NCBI RefSeq assembly: GCF_004353895.1
Contig: NZ_SMOG01000005.1
Coordinates: 1-64,000, forward strand
Reading direction: 5' to 3'
From: Candidatus Syntrophosphaera thermopropionivorans
GTDB taxonomy: Bacteria > Cloacimonadota > Cloacimonadia > Cloacimonadales > Cloacimonadaceae
Length of the DNA stretch: 64,000 bases
The notes beneath the pieces are model-generated. The model was given only the letters and a program-made list of their open reading frames with translations. It was not told where the DNA came from and searched no databases. The position numbers and the translations under genes were made by a program. This document shows, piece by piece, positions 1 through 7,706 of this stretch (the first letter of the stretch is position 1; each line of letters opens with the position of its first letter).

Positions 1-140
1 GGGAAATCTATTCAACTATCTGAAATGTAACCTATAATAACAACAGACCGCTTGCGTCAGGGACATACATAGTTAAGGTCCTAGCAGACCGATTAGGAAA
101 TACTATTAAGATAACTATTATCAAACTATGATTGTTTTCA

Positions 141-289
141 TCCTACACTTCCAATGAAACGGTGGAAACGGAGTATGCGTTCCGAATACATCTTCCGGGT
201 TCATTTTTGTATCGTATCCGATCTGCTTGTCCTTGATCCAAGGTGCGAGGCCTTTAATATAGTATTTGGCATTATCCCGGCTGAATGAA
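141..289 (-). pseudogene. Relic of probable phage head-morphogenesis protein C-terminus (copy A)
   Basis: On the minus strand one frame reads APWIKDKQIGYDTKM, then FGTHTPFPPFHWKCR. The PPFHWKCR ending resembles the PPLHPNCR-type C-terminus of Mu gpF/SPP1 gp7 minor head proteins, which is the basis for the call. There is no start codon and no rest of the protein, so it is a fragment. A diverged second copy lies at 3820-4040. The family assignment rests on one short motif and is tentative; the duplication itself is directly visible. Confidence 0.4.
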
Positions 290-431
290 AGAAGTATATG
301 GTGATAATGCCGTCATATCCTACGAGGAAATACAAGAAGAATCATAACTCATAGTTACTGATCGGTAGTTTAGTCTCAGTCTGGAAAGCACCACATATCG
401 AGTACTGCGTCTTGACTTCAGCAATGACATA

Positions 432-530
432 ACCCGCAATACAGCGGTATGGCTTCAGTCGCAGACCCTCATGTCTAGACTAACTGAGCTTTGATTCGGT
501 TCATCAACGCTTCGGTTATTCTATCTCCTT
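432..530 (-). pseudogene. Relic of phage-type (GH24) lysozyme N-terminus (copy A)
   Basis: The minus strand has an AAGGAGAT ribosome-binding site, then a degraded coding start, then in one frame EGLRLKPYRCIAG. This is the conserved N-terminal segment of T4-like phage lysozymes and endolysins (GH24), including the catalytic-Glu EGLRL segment. The frame is broken upstream by stops, and after IAG the sequence no longer follows lysozyme. A longer copy at 1960-2131 shares the ribosome-binding site and this segment. Confidence 0.5.
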
Positions 531-874
531 GTTTTAGATGTGATCATTGATCCAGAGCCAGGAAAGCACTACCCTGTATACTGAAAATAAGAATGCGTAA
601 GGATGTGACAGAAAAACAGTTCTTGACATTGAAATCAGAATATTCTTTATGGAGTTTGTGAGATTTGTAGTGGCTATAATGTGTGTTTTTAAGTGACTAA
701 GATTTAGAATTATTTAGGTGTTTTATCGGTGGAATCCTTATCTTAAGAACAAAGCAGTAGATTGAAGGTGACTGGCGTACCCATTGTTGCAGGATTTCAC
801 AGTAAATTAGAAAATTGAGTTGGATCAAAACCAACTTACGCTACAAAACTAATTGTTACAAAGGGGAGAAAAGA

Positions 875-1729
875 ATGAGAATAAAGACATTTTCAGTGAC
901 GATGTCAAAAAATGGAAATGATGATAATTATTTGTTCCGCTATTCAAAGCTAATGCCTTTTGTTTTGATAGTGCCTTTATTTAGCTTATTGGTAACTATA
1001 TCACCACTTATAGCTAGTGAGCCTGGCGAAATATTAGGACCAGAATCAGGTTACATAGATCTCCGATGGGTAAGCGATGACAAGGTTGTAGCCATAAAAT
1101 CAGAGTATGAATACTTTCCTGATAAATTACACTATACTCATGGTGAGATTGTCACAGTAAAATATGATTTCCGGGTAGATACAACTTCTCGTGGTTACAA
1201 ACCTAACAGAACATATTATTTGCTATCCCCTTACGTTACTGGTTATCAAATCAAAGGGGATGGTGATGATAATTACTGGTTTATTGTTAAATCTGATATT
1301 GACACTTTGGAAGTAATTACTGATGATCGTAATTTAAAGGGTGAATTTATACTTCAGTTATTAAGTTACAAGGAAAAGCCAAAAGTAATTGAGGATAACG
1401 AGGGAAGTTTTATCTCATTAACACCAATTGATACTACATACGCTAAATCATGCAAACATAGTGGACCACCAAGGTTTTCTTTTGAAGTTGTTAGGGTTGC
1501 TGAAATTGATAAAGGAGAAAATGTGCACCTTCACAGTTCAGGTAAGTTCTACTATGATCAACTAAGCGGCTTTGGGATTCAAGGTAAGGTTGAATCTGAA
1601 TTTTGGAAGAATCGCTTTAATCGCAATTCTGGGGTAATTGCTCCAAAGAACGATTCGTTCTTACCTCCACCACTAAACTTTCTAAAGCTTGCTGCAGGAG
1701 GGTTCCGGCTGCTGGATCAAGTATCGTAA
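875..1729 (+). CDS. Hypothetical membrane-anchored or exported protein
   Basis: I do not recognise the family. The ATG at 875 is preferred over an upstream in-frame start at 815 because GGGGAGAA sits just before it. The product is about 284 aa. It has a polar N-terminus, one hydrophobic segment (about residues 27-47, LMPFVLIVPLFSLLVTISPL) that could be a late signal peptide or anchor, and then a polar, probably extracytoplasmic domain rich in Asp, Tyr and Ser. The last 14 or so codons run into the antisense strand of the methylase relic at 1690-1960. The native C-terminus has therefore probably been replaced and the gene may be truncated. It stands alone between relics, which suggests accessory DNA. 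Confidence 0.55.
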   Translation: MRIKTFSVTMSKNGNDDNYLFRYSKLMPFVLIVPLFSLLVTISPLIASEPGEILGPESGYIDLRWVSDDKVVAIKSEYEYFPDKLHYTHGEIVTVKYDFRVDTTSRGYKPNRTYYLLSPYVTGYQIKGDGDDNYWFIVKSDIDTLEVITDDRNLKGEFILQLLSYKEKPKVIEDNEGSFISLTPIDTTYAKSCKHSGPPRFSFEVVRVAEIDKGENVHLHSSGKFYYDQLSGFGIQGKVESEFWKNRFNRNSGVIAPKNDSFLPPPLNFLKLAAGGFRLLDQVS

Positions 1730-1960
1730 CATCCTCTGAGGCAAGCCCATCTGCTTTCCCGAAGTGGCTTTTCAGGATGCTGTGGATGCTGCGCCCAATA
1801 TAGCGTACCACAGGTTCAGAAGTATAATAGACACCCTTTTTTCTCTTAGTTTGGGGTCGTATTCACTACGGGAAGTCTCATAAAAGTGCAGTATGGGGTC
1901 TCTGCCCTTGCCTTCAGTGTAAAAACAGTGCAGGATCTTTTGGATATCGGTATTAAATAA
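1690..1960 (-). pseudogene. Relic of type ISP/IIG-like restriction-modification N6-adenine methylase
   Basis: In minus-strand order the frames read GRDPILHFYET, SEYDPKLREKR, then after a one-base frameshift near 1834 GVYYTSEPVVRYI, and finally VTILDPAAGT. These are hallmark segments of the methyltransferase domain of large type ISP/IIG restriction-modification enzymes: the DPxxHFYE...YDPKxR...GVYYTPxPVV block, followed by motif I DPAxGTG. Only about 90 codons remain, with a frameshift and motif I decayed (GTLL for GTGTF). Upstream sequence fuses directly to a lysozyme relic, so this is a rearranged pseudogene fragment. Confidence 0.7.
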
Positions 1961-2131
1961 GATATCTCGCTCCAGCATCGTATAGGCTTTTTTGCGTGAA
2001 ATAATGCAAATATCCAGATTGGAGCCAATACCGATAGTCAGTTTGCTTGCAGTAAAGCGTTATGACTTCAGCCGCAGACCCTCAAGTCTAACTAATTGTT
2101 CTTTGATGTGTTCAAACAGCGTAGCTTCCAT
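1960..2131 (-). pseudogene. Relic of phage-type (GH24) lysozyme, N-terminal part (copy B)
   Basis: A clear AAGGAGAT (2135-2142) precedes an ATG at 2131. The reading is MEATLFEHIKEQLVRLEG, LRLKS, an in-frame TAA at 2060-2062, then KLTIGIGSNLD and YTMLERDIL. The EGLRL...KLTIGIG...LERDI order matches the N-terminal third of GH24 phage lysozymes (Glu of EGLRL and the TIGIG segment). A premature stop breaks it, and the rest of the enzyme is replaced by methylase-relic sequence from about 1960. The gene is dead but still carries its initiation region. Confidence 0.65.
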
Positions 2132-2301
2132 CGTATCTCCTTATAAATAGTATTGGATACTATCTCTGGAATAAGGATGCCATGATCCTGAATTAACATA
2201 AATACTGATGCATAAGGATAAAAAAGAATTTGTTTTTATCAATATAACAGCTAATATGTCTAAATAGAATATTAAGAATGTTGTGATGAAGAGGAGATAA
2301 T

Positions 2302-3798
2302 ATGAGGATGAGTGTAAAAAAGCTCGGCGGTGTTTTGTTTATTTTGTGTCTTGCATTGGGTTTGTTTGCTCAAGTTGACAGTACATTTGTACGTTACTAT
2401 AGCCCAACCTATGAAACTCATCCCTATTGGTATTCATTCCCTACATCCTTTACCGATGCTGCCAATGTGTTTGAAAAATATGACGGTAATTTCGGAATGC
2501 AGATATTATCTACATACCATACTCCCCCTCCTGAATTGATATTTCCCCAGTCACCAGTTGCCACATACAATCGGAGGGGAGAGTACATAAATACTACCTT
2601 CGGGCCCTTTAATGATGACGGTCTGTTATTTGGATATTATTCGCATATCATCAAGGATGGATATGGCGGATACTTGGCTTTGGATATGTTTGAGCACAAG
2701 ATTCATAGATTGAATAGTGATTTGCAATTTGTTGAATGGGTTCCATTATTGTATTTTAATGGGACTCCCGGGTGTATCTTGGACTTGATTAGTGAAGATA
2801 ATGGGTTTGTAGTAGTAGCAAACTCAGGAGGTTACGTTATAGCAAAGTTCAGTTATGACCTCACTTGCTTATGGAGTACGCCATTTACTGCTCATACGCA
2901 AATATGCCTAAAGAAACTAGGTGATGGGGCTTTTGTTAACATGTCGTGGTACAGTCCTCATTATCAAGTTATGAAAATATCTTCAATGGGAGATACGATT
3001 TGGACAAAGCAACTTCAAGACTATGGAGTTGAATCTTTTATAGAAATCAACAATAATTTTTATGGTTTTATCTACGATTCGGTAGACATCAACACAGGAG
3101 AACTGCGAGTCTATGATTTTGGCGTTGATTTTGAAAATGAAAACCCGGGAGATCCGATTTTAGTCATACCCACCTATCATTTACTTAATAGTAATTTGTA
3201 TTGGTTGAGTGAATTATTCAGTGTGATAAAGACATCGGATAATTGCATTATTTTGGCTGTTTCCACTCCTGGTGGAGAGATTTTCAAATTTGACAGTAAT
3301 TTTAATTTGATTTGGAGCAGTAACGCCCTTCAAAATGAGAGAATCGGGATTGGAAATCACCCCTTGATTGAGCTCGGGAATGGAGATTTACTTTATTGCG
3401 CAACTGTTGGTTATCAACCTAAACAGCTTGCACTGGTTAGAATAGATTCAAACGGTAACTATGTAGGTATTGATGATCCGACGACCCCAGCTTTGCAGAA
3501 TGGGCTTTTATCTGCTTATCCCAATCCATTTACAGCTTTCACAAACCTAAAGGTTATTTTACCCGCAAATCAGGATAACTCTCTGCCAAGAGTAACAACC
3601 GCAAGCATCGACATCTATAATATCAAAGGGCAGAAAGTGAAAAACATTTCTCTTGATCCCAATAAAGTAAGTGAGCAATTAACCAATTGGGATGGCAGAG
3701 ATGCTGATGGCAAGCAGTGTTCCAGTGGTATATACTTTCTCAACTTGTCGGTTAATGGTAAACGATGCTTGAGTAAAAAGGTTACTCTTTTCAGATGA
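2302..3798 (+). CDS. Secreted protein with C-terminal FlgD-like/T9SS-type sorting domain
   Basis: The 498-aa product starts at an ATG behind GAGGAG. It has a signal peptide (residues 1 to about 24, cleavage near GLFAQ). The middle is beta-rich with repeated short blades (NSDLQFVEW, SYDLTCLW, DSNFNLIWSS) suggestive of a propeller of WD/PQQ-like sheets. The C-terminus begins at the AYPNPF motif and contains IYNIKGQKV and NWDGRDADGKQ...SGIYF, the signature of FlgD-like/type IX secretion C-terminal domains. It is probably exported to the cell surface; ligand and function are unknown. It lies between phage relics but looks intact. Related sorting domains are encoded at 30130, 38626 and 56083. Confidence 0.8.
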   Translation: MRMSVKKLGGVLFILCLALGLFAQVDSTFVRYYSPTYETHPYWYSFPTSFTDAANVFEKYDGNFGMQILSTYHTPPPELIFPQSPVATYNRRGEYINTTFGPFNDDGLLFGYYSHIIKDGYGGYLALDMFEHKIHRLNSDLQFVEWVPLLYFNGTPGCILDLISEDNGFVVVANSGGYVIAKFSYDLTCLWSTPFTAHTQICLKKLGDGAFVNMSWYSPHYQVMKISSMGDTIWTKQLQDYGVESFIEINNNFYGFIYDSVDINTGELRVYDFGVDFENENPGDPILVIPTYHLLNSNLYWLSELFSVIKTSDNCIILAVSTPGGEIFKFDSNFNLIWSSNALQNERIGIGNHPLIELGNGDLLYCATVGYQPKQLALVRIDSNGNYVGIDDPTTPALQNGLLSAYPNPFTAFTNLKVILPANQDNSLPRVTTASIDIYNIKGQKVKNISLDPNKVSEQLTNWDGRDADGKQCSSGIYFLNLSVNGKRCLSKKVTLFR

Positions 3799-3819
3799 CC
3801 TTAATGATGTAATTACCAA

Positions 3820-4040
3820 TCATATAGATAAAATAGTCGTTGTCCTACACTTCCAATGAAAAAGCGGAAAGGAAGTATGTATTCCGAATATACCTACCGG
3901 GCTCATTTTTGTATCGTATCCAATCTGCTCGTCTTTGATCCATGGTACAAAGGCTTTGATGTATTTCCATGTATCGTCCAGGCTATTGGACTTGATGTCC
4001 AGAGCTATAAGGTTGTCTATCACTTCCAGGGCAACGTTTA
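3820..4040 (-). pseudogene. Relic of probable phage head-morphogenesis protein C-terminus (copy B)
   Basis: A minus-strand open frame reads IDNLIALDIKSNSLDD, YIKAFVPWIKDEQIGYDTKM, and ends FPLFHWKCRTT. It aligns without gaps over about 50 codons with copy A at 141-289. The cysteine-containing tail resembles Mu gpF/SPP1 gp7 minor head proteins. It lacks the upstream bulk of such proteins and a convincing start or ribosome-binding site, so it is treated as a fragment. Confidence 0.4.
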
Positions 4041-4115
4041 GGGAATATATCTTATCTTAGGAAGCCAGTACCTGGCATTGGTTTTCCGAATATACTTTTT
4101 TAATCGATTTACATT

Positions 4116-4355
4116 TTAGCCAAGTAGTTCATCTAACTCGTCTTGGGTCAAACTAGTCTTTAACATATCCCCTATCATTTGTTTGATGATACCCGAAGCC
4201 TCTGAGCTCATAGATTTGTTGCGATTATTACCCATAATACCATGCATATTCCTATAACGTATCAAACATAGTTTAACAAGCTTTATCATTTTCTTCTTTA
4301 TAAGCTTTCTTTGGGTTATATTTATGATCTCCGGGTAGGGAGATTCCTCTTCCAC
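4116..4355 (-). CDS. Possible small ORF or gene fragment of unknown function
   Basis: This 79-codon minus-strand frame begins with a GTG directly after tandem stops and has no good ribosome-binding site. The product is basic in the first half (KLIKKKMIKLVK) and acidic at the end (TSLTQDELDELLG). The end looks protein-like, and a terminal stop immediately precedes the relic at 4040. It could be the 3' end of a decayed gene rather than a functional small protein. I do not recognise it. Confidence 0.3.
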   Translation of the reverse strand: MEEESPYPEIINITQRKLIKKKMIKLVKLCLIRYRNMHGIMGNNRNKSMSSEASGIIKQMIGDMLKTSLTQDELDELLG

Positions 4356-4377
4356 TTACTAATCAAAATAATGAATT

Positions 4378-5886
4378 TCACTCCCAGGGTAAAGATTTAC
4401 TAAATAAATCATCAAAACTTTCCAATCTCCATTGCCAGTTACCTAAAGCGGTGCCCGGAACATTCATTCTGCCAGAAGCGTCCAGACCTAGAATATCCTG
4501 TACCGGTAAAACTACATTCTGACAACCTGAAGCTTCAGCTATGATGCACATTATAAGGTGGATAGAATGCTTGATGTCCTCCTCTGTTTCCAGACCTAAT
4601 CCAGAGAAGAGAAGCGGATGCTCATTAATAAATCGCAGCAAATTAATCTTACTGGGTGAATCATCACTTAGATTTGCATACCATTCCTGTGTGGTCGGAT
4701 TGTCATGAGTCCCGGTATAGATATATCGTTCTGGAGGAAATTTTCTAATCTCGGGAACCTGTTCTTCAAAGCAGAACTGCAGGATAATCATACCGGGCAA
4801 TTTATAATAATCACGATAATAACAAACCTCATCATTCAGAATACCCAGGTCCTCAACAATGAACACTTCTGGAGAAAAAGTATTCATTATCACGGGAAAA
4901 AAGTCCTCTGGGGCTGCCTTTTTCCATTCTCCCTTTAAGGCATTCTCTGGTAAAATAGGTTCTCCTGTCTTCTCATCATGAGAACAGGGAATACACCAAA
5001 AATTAATATAACCAATAAAATGGTCTAACCGAAGTTTATCCAGATAGTTCAGGGCATTTTTTATTCTATTGATAAAAAGCTGAAATCCATCTTCCTTCAT
5101 TTTATCCCATTTATAAATAGGATTGCCCCAGAGTTGTCCATCTTGACTAAAGGCATCGGGTGGAACTCCTGCCACATTCAGACGATTTCCATTTTCATCC
5201 AGGTCAAATAAATGTTGATTAGCCCAGACATCAGCACTATGATAGGAAAGATAAAGTGGCATATCCCCTATAAGTTGTATACCCTGAGAATTCATATAAT
5301 CCTTCAATCTCAAAAGCTGGTCCTTTGCCAGAGCTTGGATACTTGCCATTCTCAGGATTTGACTTCCGTAATTCTTAAATAGAGTGTCATAAAGTTTATC
5401 AGAGTAATGTCTGTGTTCTGGACGGAAGTTATGCCAATCATCATCCCCGTAAAGCTTACATAATGTTAAATAAGCAAGATATGGTTTTAAATAAAAAGCA
5501 TTACTTTCTATGTATTCATATATTTCAATGTCTGATAGATAGTTATTAGCTGCTTTTTTGAGTAAATTATCCTTCAAACGATAAACTGCTTCATAGGGTA
5601 TTTGATTAGATGAGGGTAGTTTTGCCTCTTCCATATCAGGTAAATCAATCAATCCATCCTCATAAAGAAGTTCCGGACTAATCAGATAAGGATTTAAAGC
5701 AAAGGCAGAAACTGGATTATAAGGTGAATTCCCATAACCTGGCTGATAAAGTGGTAAAATCTGCCAGTAGCAGAATTTTTTATCATTCAAATAATCAACG
5801 AATTGATAAGCATTTGGTCCAAAATCTCCAATACCAAAATCAGATGGTAAGGAGCTAATATGTAAAAGCATACCATTTTTCTTCAT
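4378..5886 (-). CDS. malQ: 4-alpha-glucanotransferase (amylomaltase, GH77)
   Basis: This 502-aa cytoplasmic enzyme transfers alpha-1,4-glucan segments between maltodextrins, in glycogen or maltodextrin turnover. It starts MKKNGMLLHISSLPSDFGIGDFG, a typical GH77 opening. The catalytic regions are visible: RLDHFIGYINFW (nucleophile Asp), FIVEDLGIL (acid/base Glu) and YTGTHDNPTTQEW (third Asp). The length matches the short bacterial family. It overlaps the end of holA by 4 bp, making it the last gene of a minus-strand operon with holA, uppP, a polysaccharide deacetylase and a membrane protein. No other glycogen genes are nearby. Confidence 0.95.
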   Translation of the reverse strand: MKKNGMLLHISSLPSDFGIGDFGPNAYQFVDYLNDKKFCYWQILPLYQPGYGNSPYNPVSAFALNPYLISPELLYEDGLIDLPDMEEAKLPSSNQIPYEAVYRLKDNLLKKAANNYLSDIEIYEYIESNAFYLKPYLAYLTLCKLYGDDDWHNFRPEHRHYSDKLYDTLFKNYGSQILRMASIQALAKDQLLRLKDYMNSQGIQLIGDMPLYLSYHSADVWANQHLFDLDENGNRLNVAGVPPDAFSQDGQLWGNPIYKWDKMKEDGFQLFINRIKNALNYLDKLRLDHFIGYINFWCIPCSHDEKTGEPILPENALKGEWKKAAPEDFFPVIMNTFSPEVFIVEDLGILNDEVCYYRDYYKLPGMIILQFCFEEQVPEIRKFPPERYIYTGTHDNPTTQEWYANLSDDSPSKINLLRFINEHPLLFSGLGLETEEDIKHSIHLIMCIIAEASGCQNVVLPVQDILGLDASGRMNVPGTALGNWQWRLESFDDLFSKSLPWE

Positions 5887-6884
5887 AGGGATTCCATAAT
5901 CTCAAATATACAATTGGTAAGCAAGACAGCGTCACTTGCAGAACTGGATTTAATTTTTGTATCTGTATCCAGTAAAATATTGAAAATTCGTTCTAATTGA
6001 AGTAAAGTGTAATTATTAGAGAAATCCATAAATTCTCTTCTTTGAGAAGGGTAAAGATTAGGAAGGTGTATATTCATAATTTCAGGGGCGCTGATATATG
6101 CTTTTTTTAGTAGGAGGATATAATATATAGTATCATAAAATTTAATAAGGTAGAATAGCACCTGCAGAGCTTTAAATTCAGAATTTAGCATCCTTTCCAG
6201 CAGTTGCATAGCCTCTTTCACTTGCCTGTTACCCAGTGCACGATAAAAGTCAATCTGAGTTCCCACTCGTGAAGAACCAATGCTACGAATCACATCGCTT
6301 TCCGTAATTTCTTTTTTATCTCCAACCAGAAGAGCCAGTTTTTGCAACTCATTATTAGCATTAGCATAATCCAATTCTACCCGACTAATGAAAGCTTGTC
6401 TGGCTTTAAAGGACATAGTTAATCCTAACTGGGTAAGTGCTTTATCCAGCCAGGGTGAAAGAGCTCCACCGTAGTTTGGCGGATTACAAAGAATGTGAAT
6501 GCAAGCCTTACTAATGATTTTCCATCCCGCGGTTTTATTATCAATTTTTTCTGCTGTCAGGATTATACTTTGTTGTTCTGAAGGTTCACGAAAATAATCA
6601 GCTAAAGTATCCAATTCCTTTTTTCTCAATTGGTCTGTATTCCGGAAGAGGACAAGTTTTGCGCTGGAAAAAACCGAATAAGAATCCAGCAGTTCATTGA
6701 TTTCGGGGACTTTAGCTTCATCTCCATAGATAATAACCAGGTCTACTTTTGCTTTGGATTTCAAGTGCTTTCTAATATGGTCAATAGCTAAATCAGTTAG
6801 ATAAGCATCTCCACCCACAAGCAGAAAGTTTTCCCCTAATTTAGGTTTCAATTTATCAATTTCCAGAGCATTTATTTCATTCAT
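5883..6884 (-). CDS. holA: DNA polymerase III delta subunit (clamp loader)
   Basis: HolA is the wrench subunit of the clamp loader that opens the beta sliding clamp. I chose the ATG at 6884 because it overlaps the uppP stop (TAATG, one base) and gives MNEINALEIDKLKPKLG; the longer open frame from 6935 lies inside uppP. The 333-aa product has the family layout: an N-terminal RecA-like fold without Walker motifs (GENFLLVGGDAYLTDLAI), then QIDFYRALGNRQVKEAMQLL typical of the delta lid and collar domains. Translational coupling to uppP and malQ is probable. Confidence 0.9.
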   Translation of the reverse strand: MNEINALEIDKLKPKLGENFLLVGGDAYLTDLAIDHIRKHLKSKAKVDLVIIYGDEAKVPEINELLDSYSVFSSAKLVLFRNTDQLRKKELDTLADYFREPSEQQSIILTAEKIDNKTAGWKIISKACIHILCNPPNYGGALSPWLDKALTQLGLTMSFKARQAFISRVELDYANANNELQKLALLVGDKKEITESDVIRSIGSSRVGTQIDFYRALGNRQVKEAMQLLERMLNSEFKALQVLFYLIKFYDTIYYILLLKKAYISAPEIMNIHLPNLYPSQRREFMDFSNNYTLLQLERIFNILLDTDTKIKSSSASDAVLLTNCIFEIMESL

Positions 6885-7699
6885 TATCTTTCCAACAAAA
6901 GAAAAATGATACTGATTAAAGCTATAGCCCAGCACCAGTAAGCAAAAAATTTAAGTTTAGCCTTGGTAATTAGTTTGAGTAAGAAACCAATCACCAGATA
7001 TCCAGCCACAAAAGCTGCTAAAAATCCAGCTAAATAAACAAGTAATTGATTGATATTGAGGTTAATAAACTGTTTAAAACTAACCAGATTTGCCCCCAGG
7101 ATTGCTGGTATGCTCAAAAGGAATGAGAATTCTGCTGCTTCTTCACGCTTAATACCACTAAAAATAGAAGCAGCAATAGTTGAACCTGAGCGTGAAATTC
7201 CAGGAATAATAGCCATACCCTGAGTTAACCCTATAAATAGGCTTCTTGGTAACCCCATCTTTGCAGCTGAAATATTTCCTTTTTTAACATAATCAGAAGC
7301 AAAAACTATAATACCCGTGATAATTAACATAAAAGCCACAACTAATGGTTTATGATAAAGAGATTCTATAGGTTTCCCCAAGATCTGATACACTAAACCA
7401 GTAACTGCTGTCGCAATAATCAAATATAGAATAATCATACGGTCATTATGAGCGGTATCCCTGCTTCTGTATTCCTTTTTTCCTAAGAGAGAGAGAATCA
7501 ATCCCCAGATACGCTTGCGAAAAAAGATAATCACCGCAAGTAAGGTTCCAAGATGGAGAAATACTTCAAATAATATATTTCCACTTTCTTTTACACCTAA
7601 AAAATGCTGTGCCAGAACCAGATGACCCGAACTACTAACTGGTAAAAATTCCGTTAATCCTTGTAAAATTCCCATCAATATAGCATTTAAAAAACTCAT
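6884..7699 (-). CDS. uppP: Undecaprenyl-diphosphate phosphatase
   Basis: This 271-aa polytopic inner-membrane enzyme dephosphorylates undecaprenyl pyrophosphate, recycling the lipid carrier for peptidoglycan and surface polysaccharides. Both family motifs are present: LTEFLPVSSSGHLVL near the N-terminus with the catalytic Glu/Ser/His cluster, and PGISRSGSTIAASI in the second half. It has about eight hydrophobic segments and the length of BacA-type enzymes. It lies 7 bp after the deacetylase stop and overlaps holA by one base. Its position next to a polysaccharide deacetylase is consistent with an envelope operon. Confidence 0.96.
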   Translation of the reverse strand: MSFLNAILMGILQGLTEFLPVSSSGHLVLAQHFLGVKESGNILFEVFLHLGTLLAVIIFFRKRIWGLILSLLGKKEYRSRDTAHNDRMIILYLIIATAVTGLVYQILGKPIESLYHKPLVVAFMLIITGIIVFASDYVKKGNISAAKMGLPRSLFIGLTQGMAIIPGISRSGSTIAASIFSGIKREEAAEFSFLLSIPAILGANLVSFKQFINLNINQLLVYLAGFLAAFVAGYLVIGFLLKLITKAKLKFFAYWCWAIALISIIFLLLER

Positions 7700-7706
7700 A
7701 CTTTCC

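Larger units (their letters stand above)
1..874. other. Decayed non-coding left flank
   Basis: No intact gene is visible here. The stretch holds two short minus-strand gene relics (listed separately at 141-289 and 432-530). A TTGACA element at 623-628 lies well upstream of the first intact gene. Stops occur in every frame and the two relics are separated by unrecognisable sequence, so this looks like eroding accessory DNA. Confidence 0.6.

Noticed and set aside
815-874. Upstream start of the 284-aa gene
   Set aside because: The added 20 residues are basic and polar and the ribosome-binding site GGGGAGAA precedes the second ATG at 875.
1617-2028. Short minus-strand ORFs at 1617-1811, 1772-1978 and 1846-2028 as separate genes
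   Set aside because: They are pieces of methylase and lysozyme relics split by a frameshift and stops, not independent genes.
1-4115. Insertion sequence or integrase driving the left-end debris
   Set aside because: No transposase, integrase or terminal inverted repeats could be recognised in any frame.
6885-6935. Longer holA start inside uppP
   Set aside because: The one-base TAATG overlap at 6884 and the match to HolA N-termini from MNEIN favour the shorter start.
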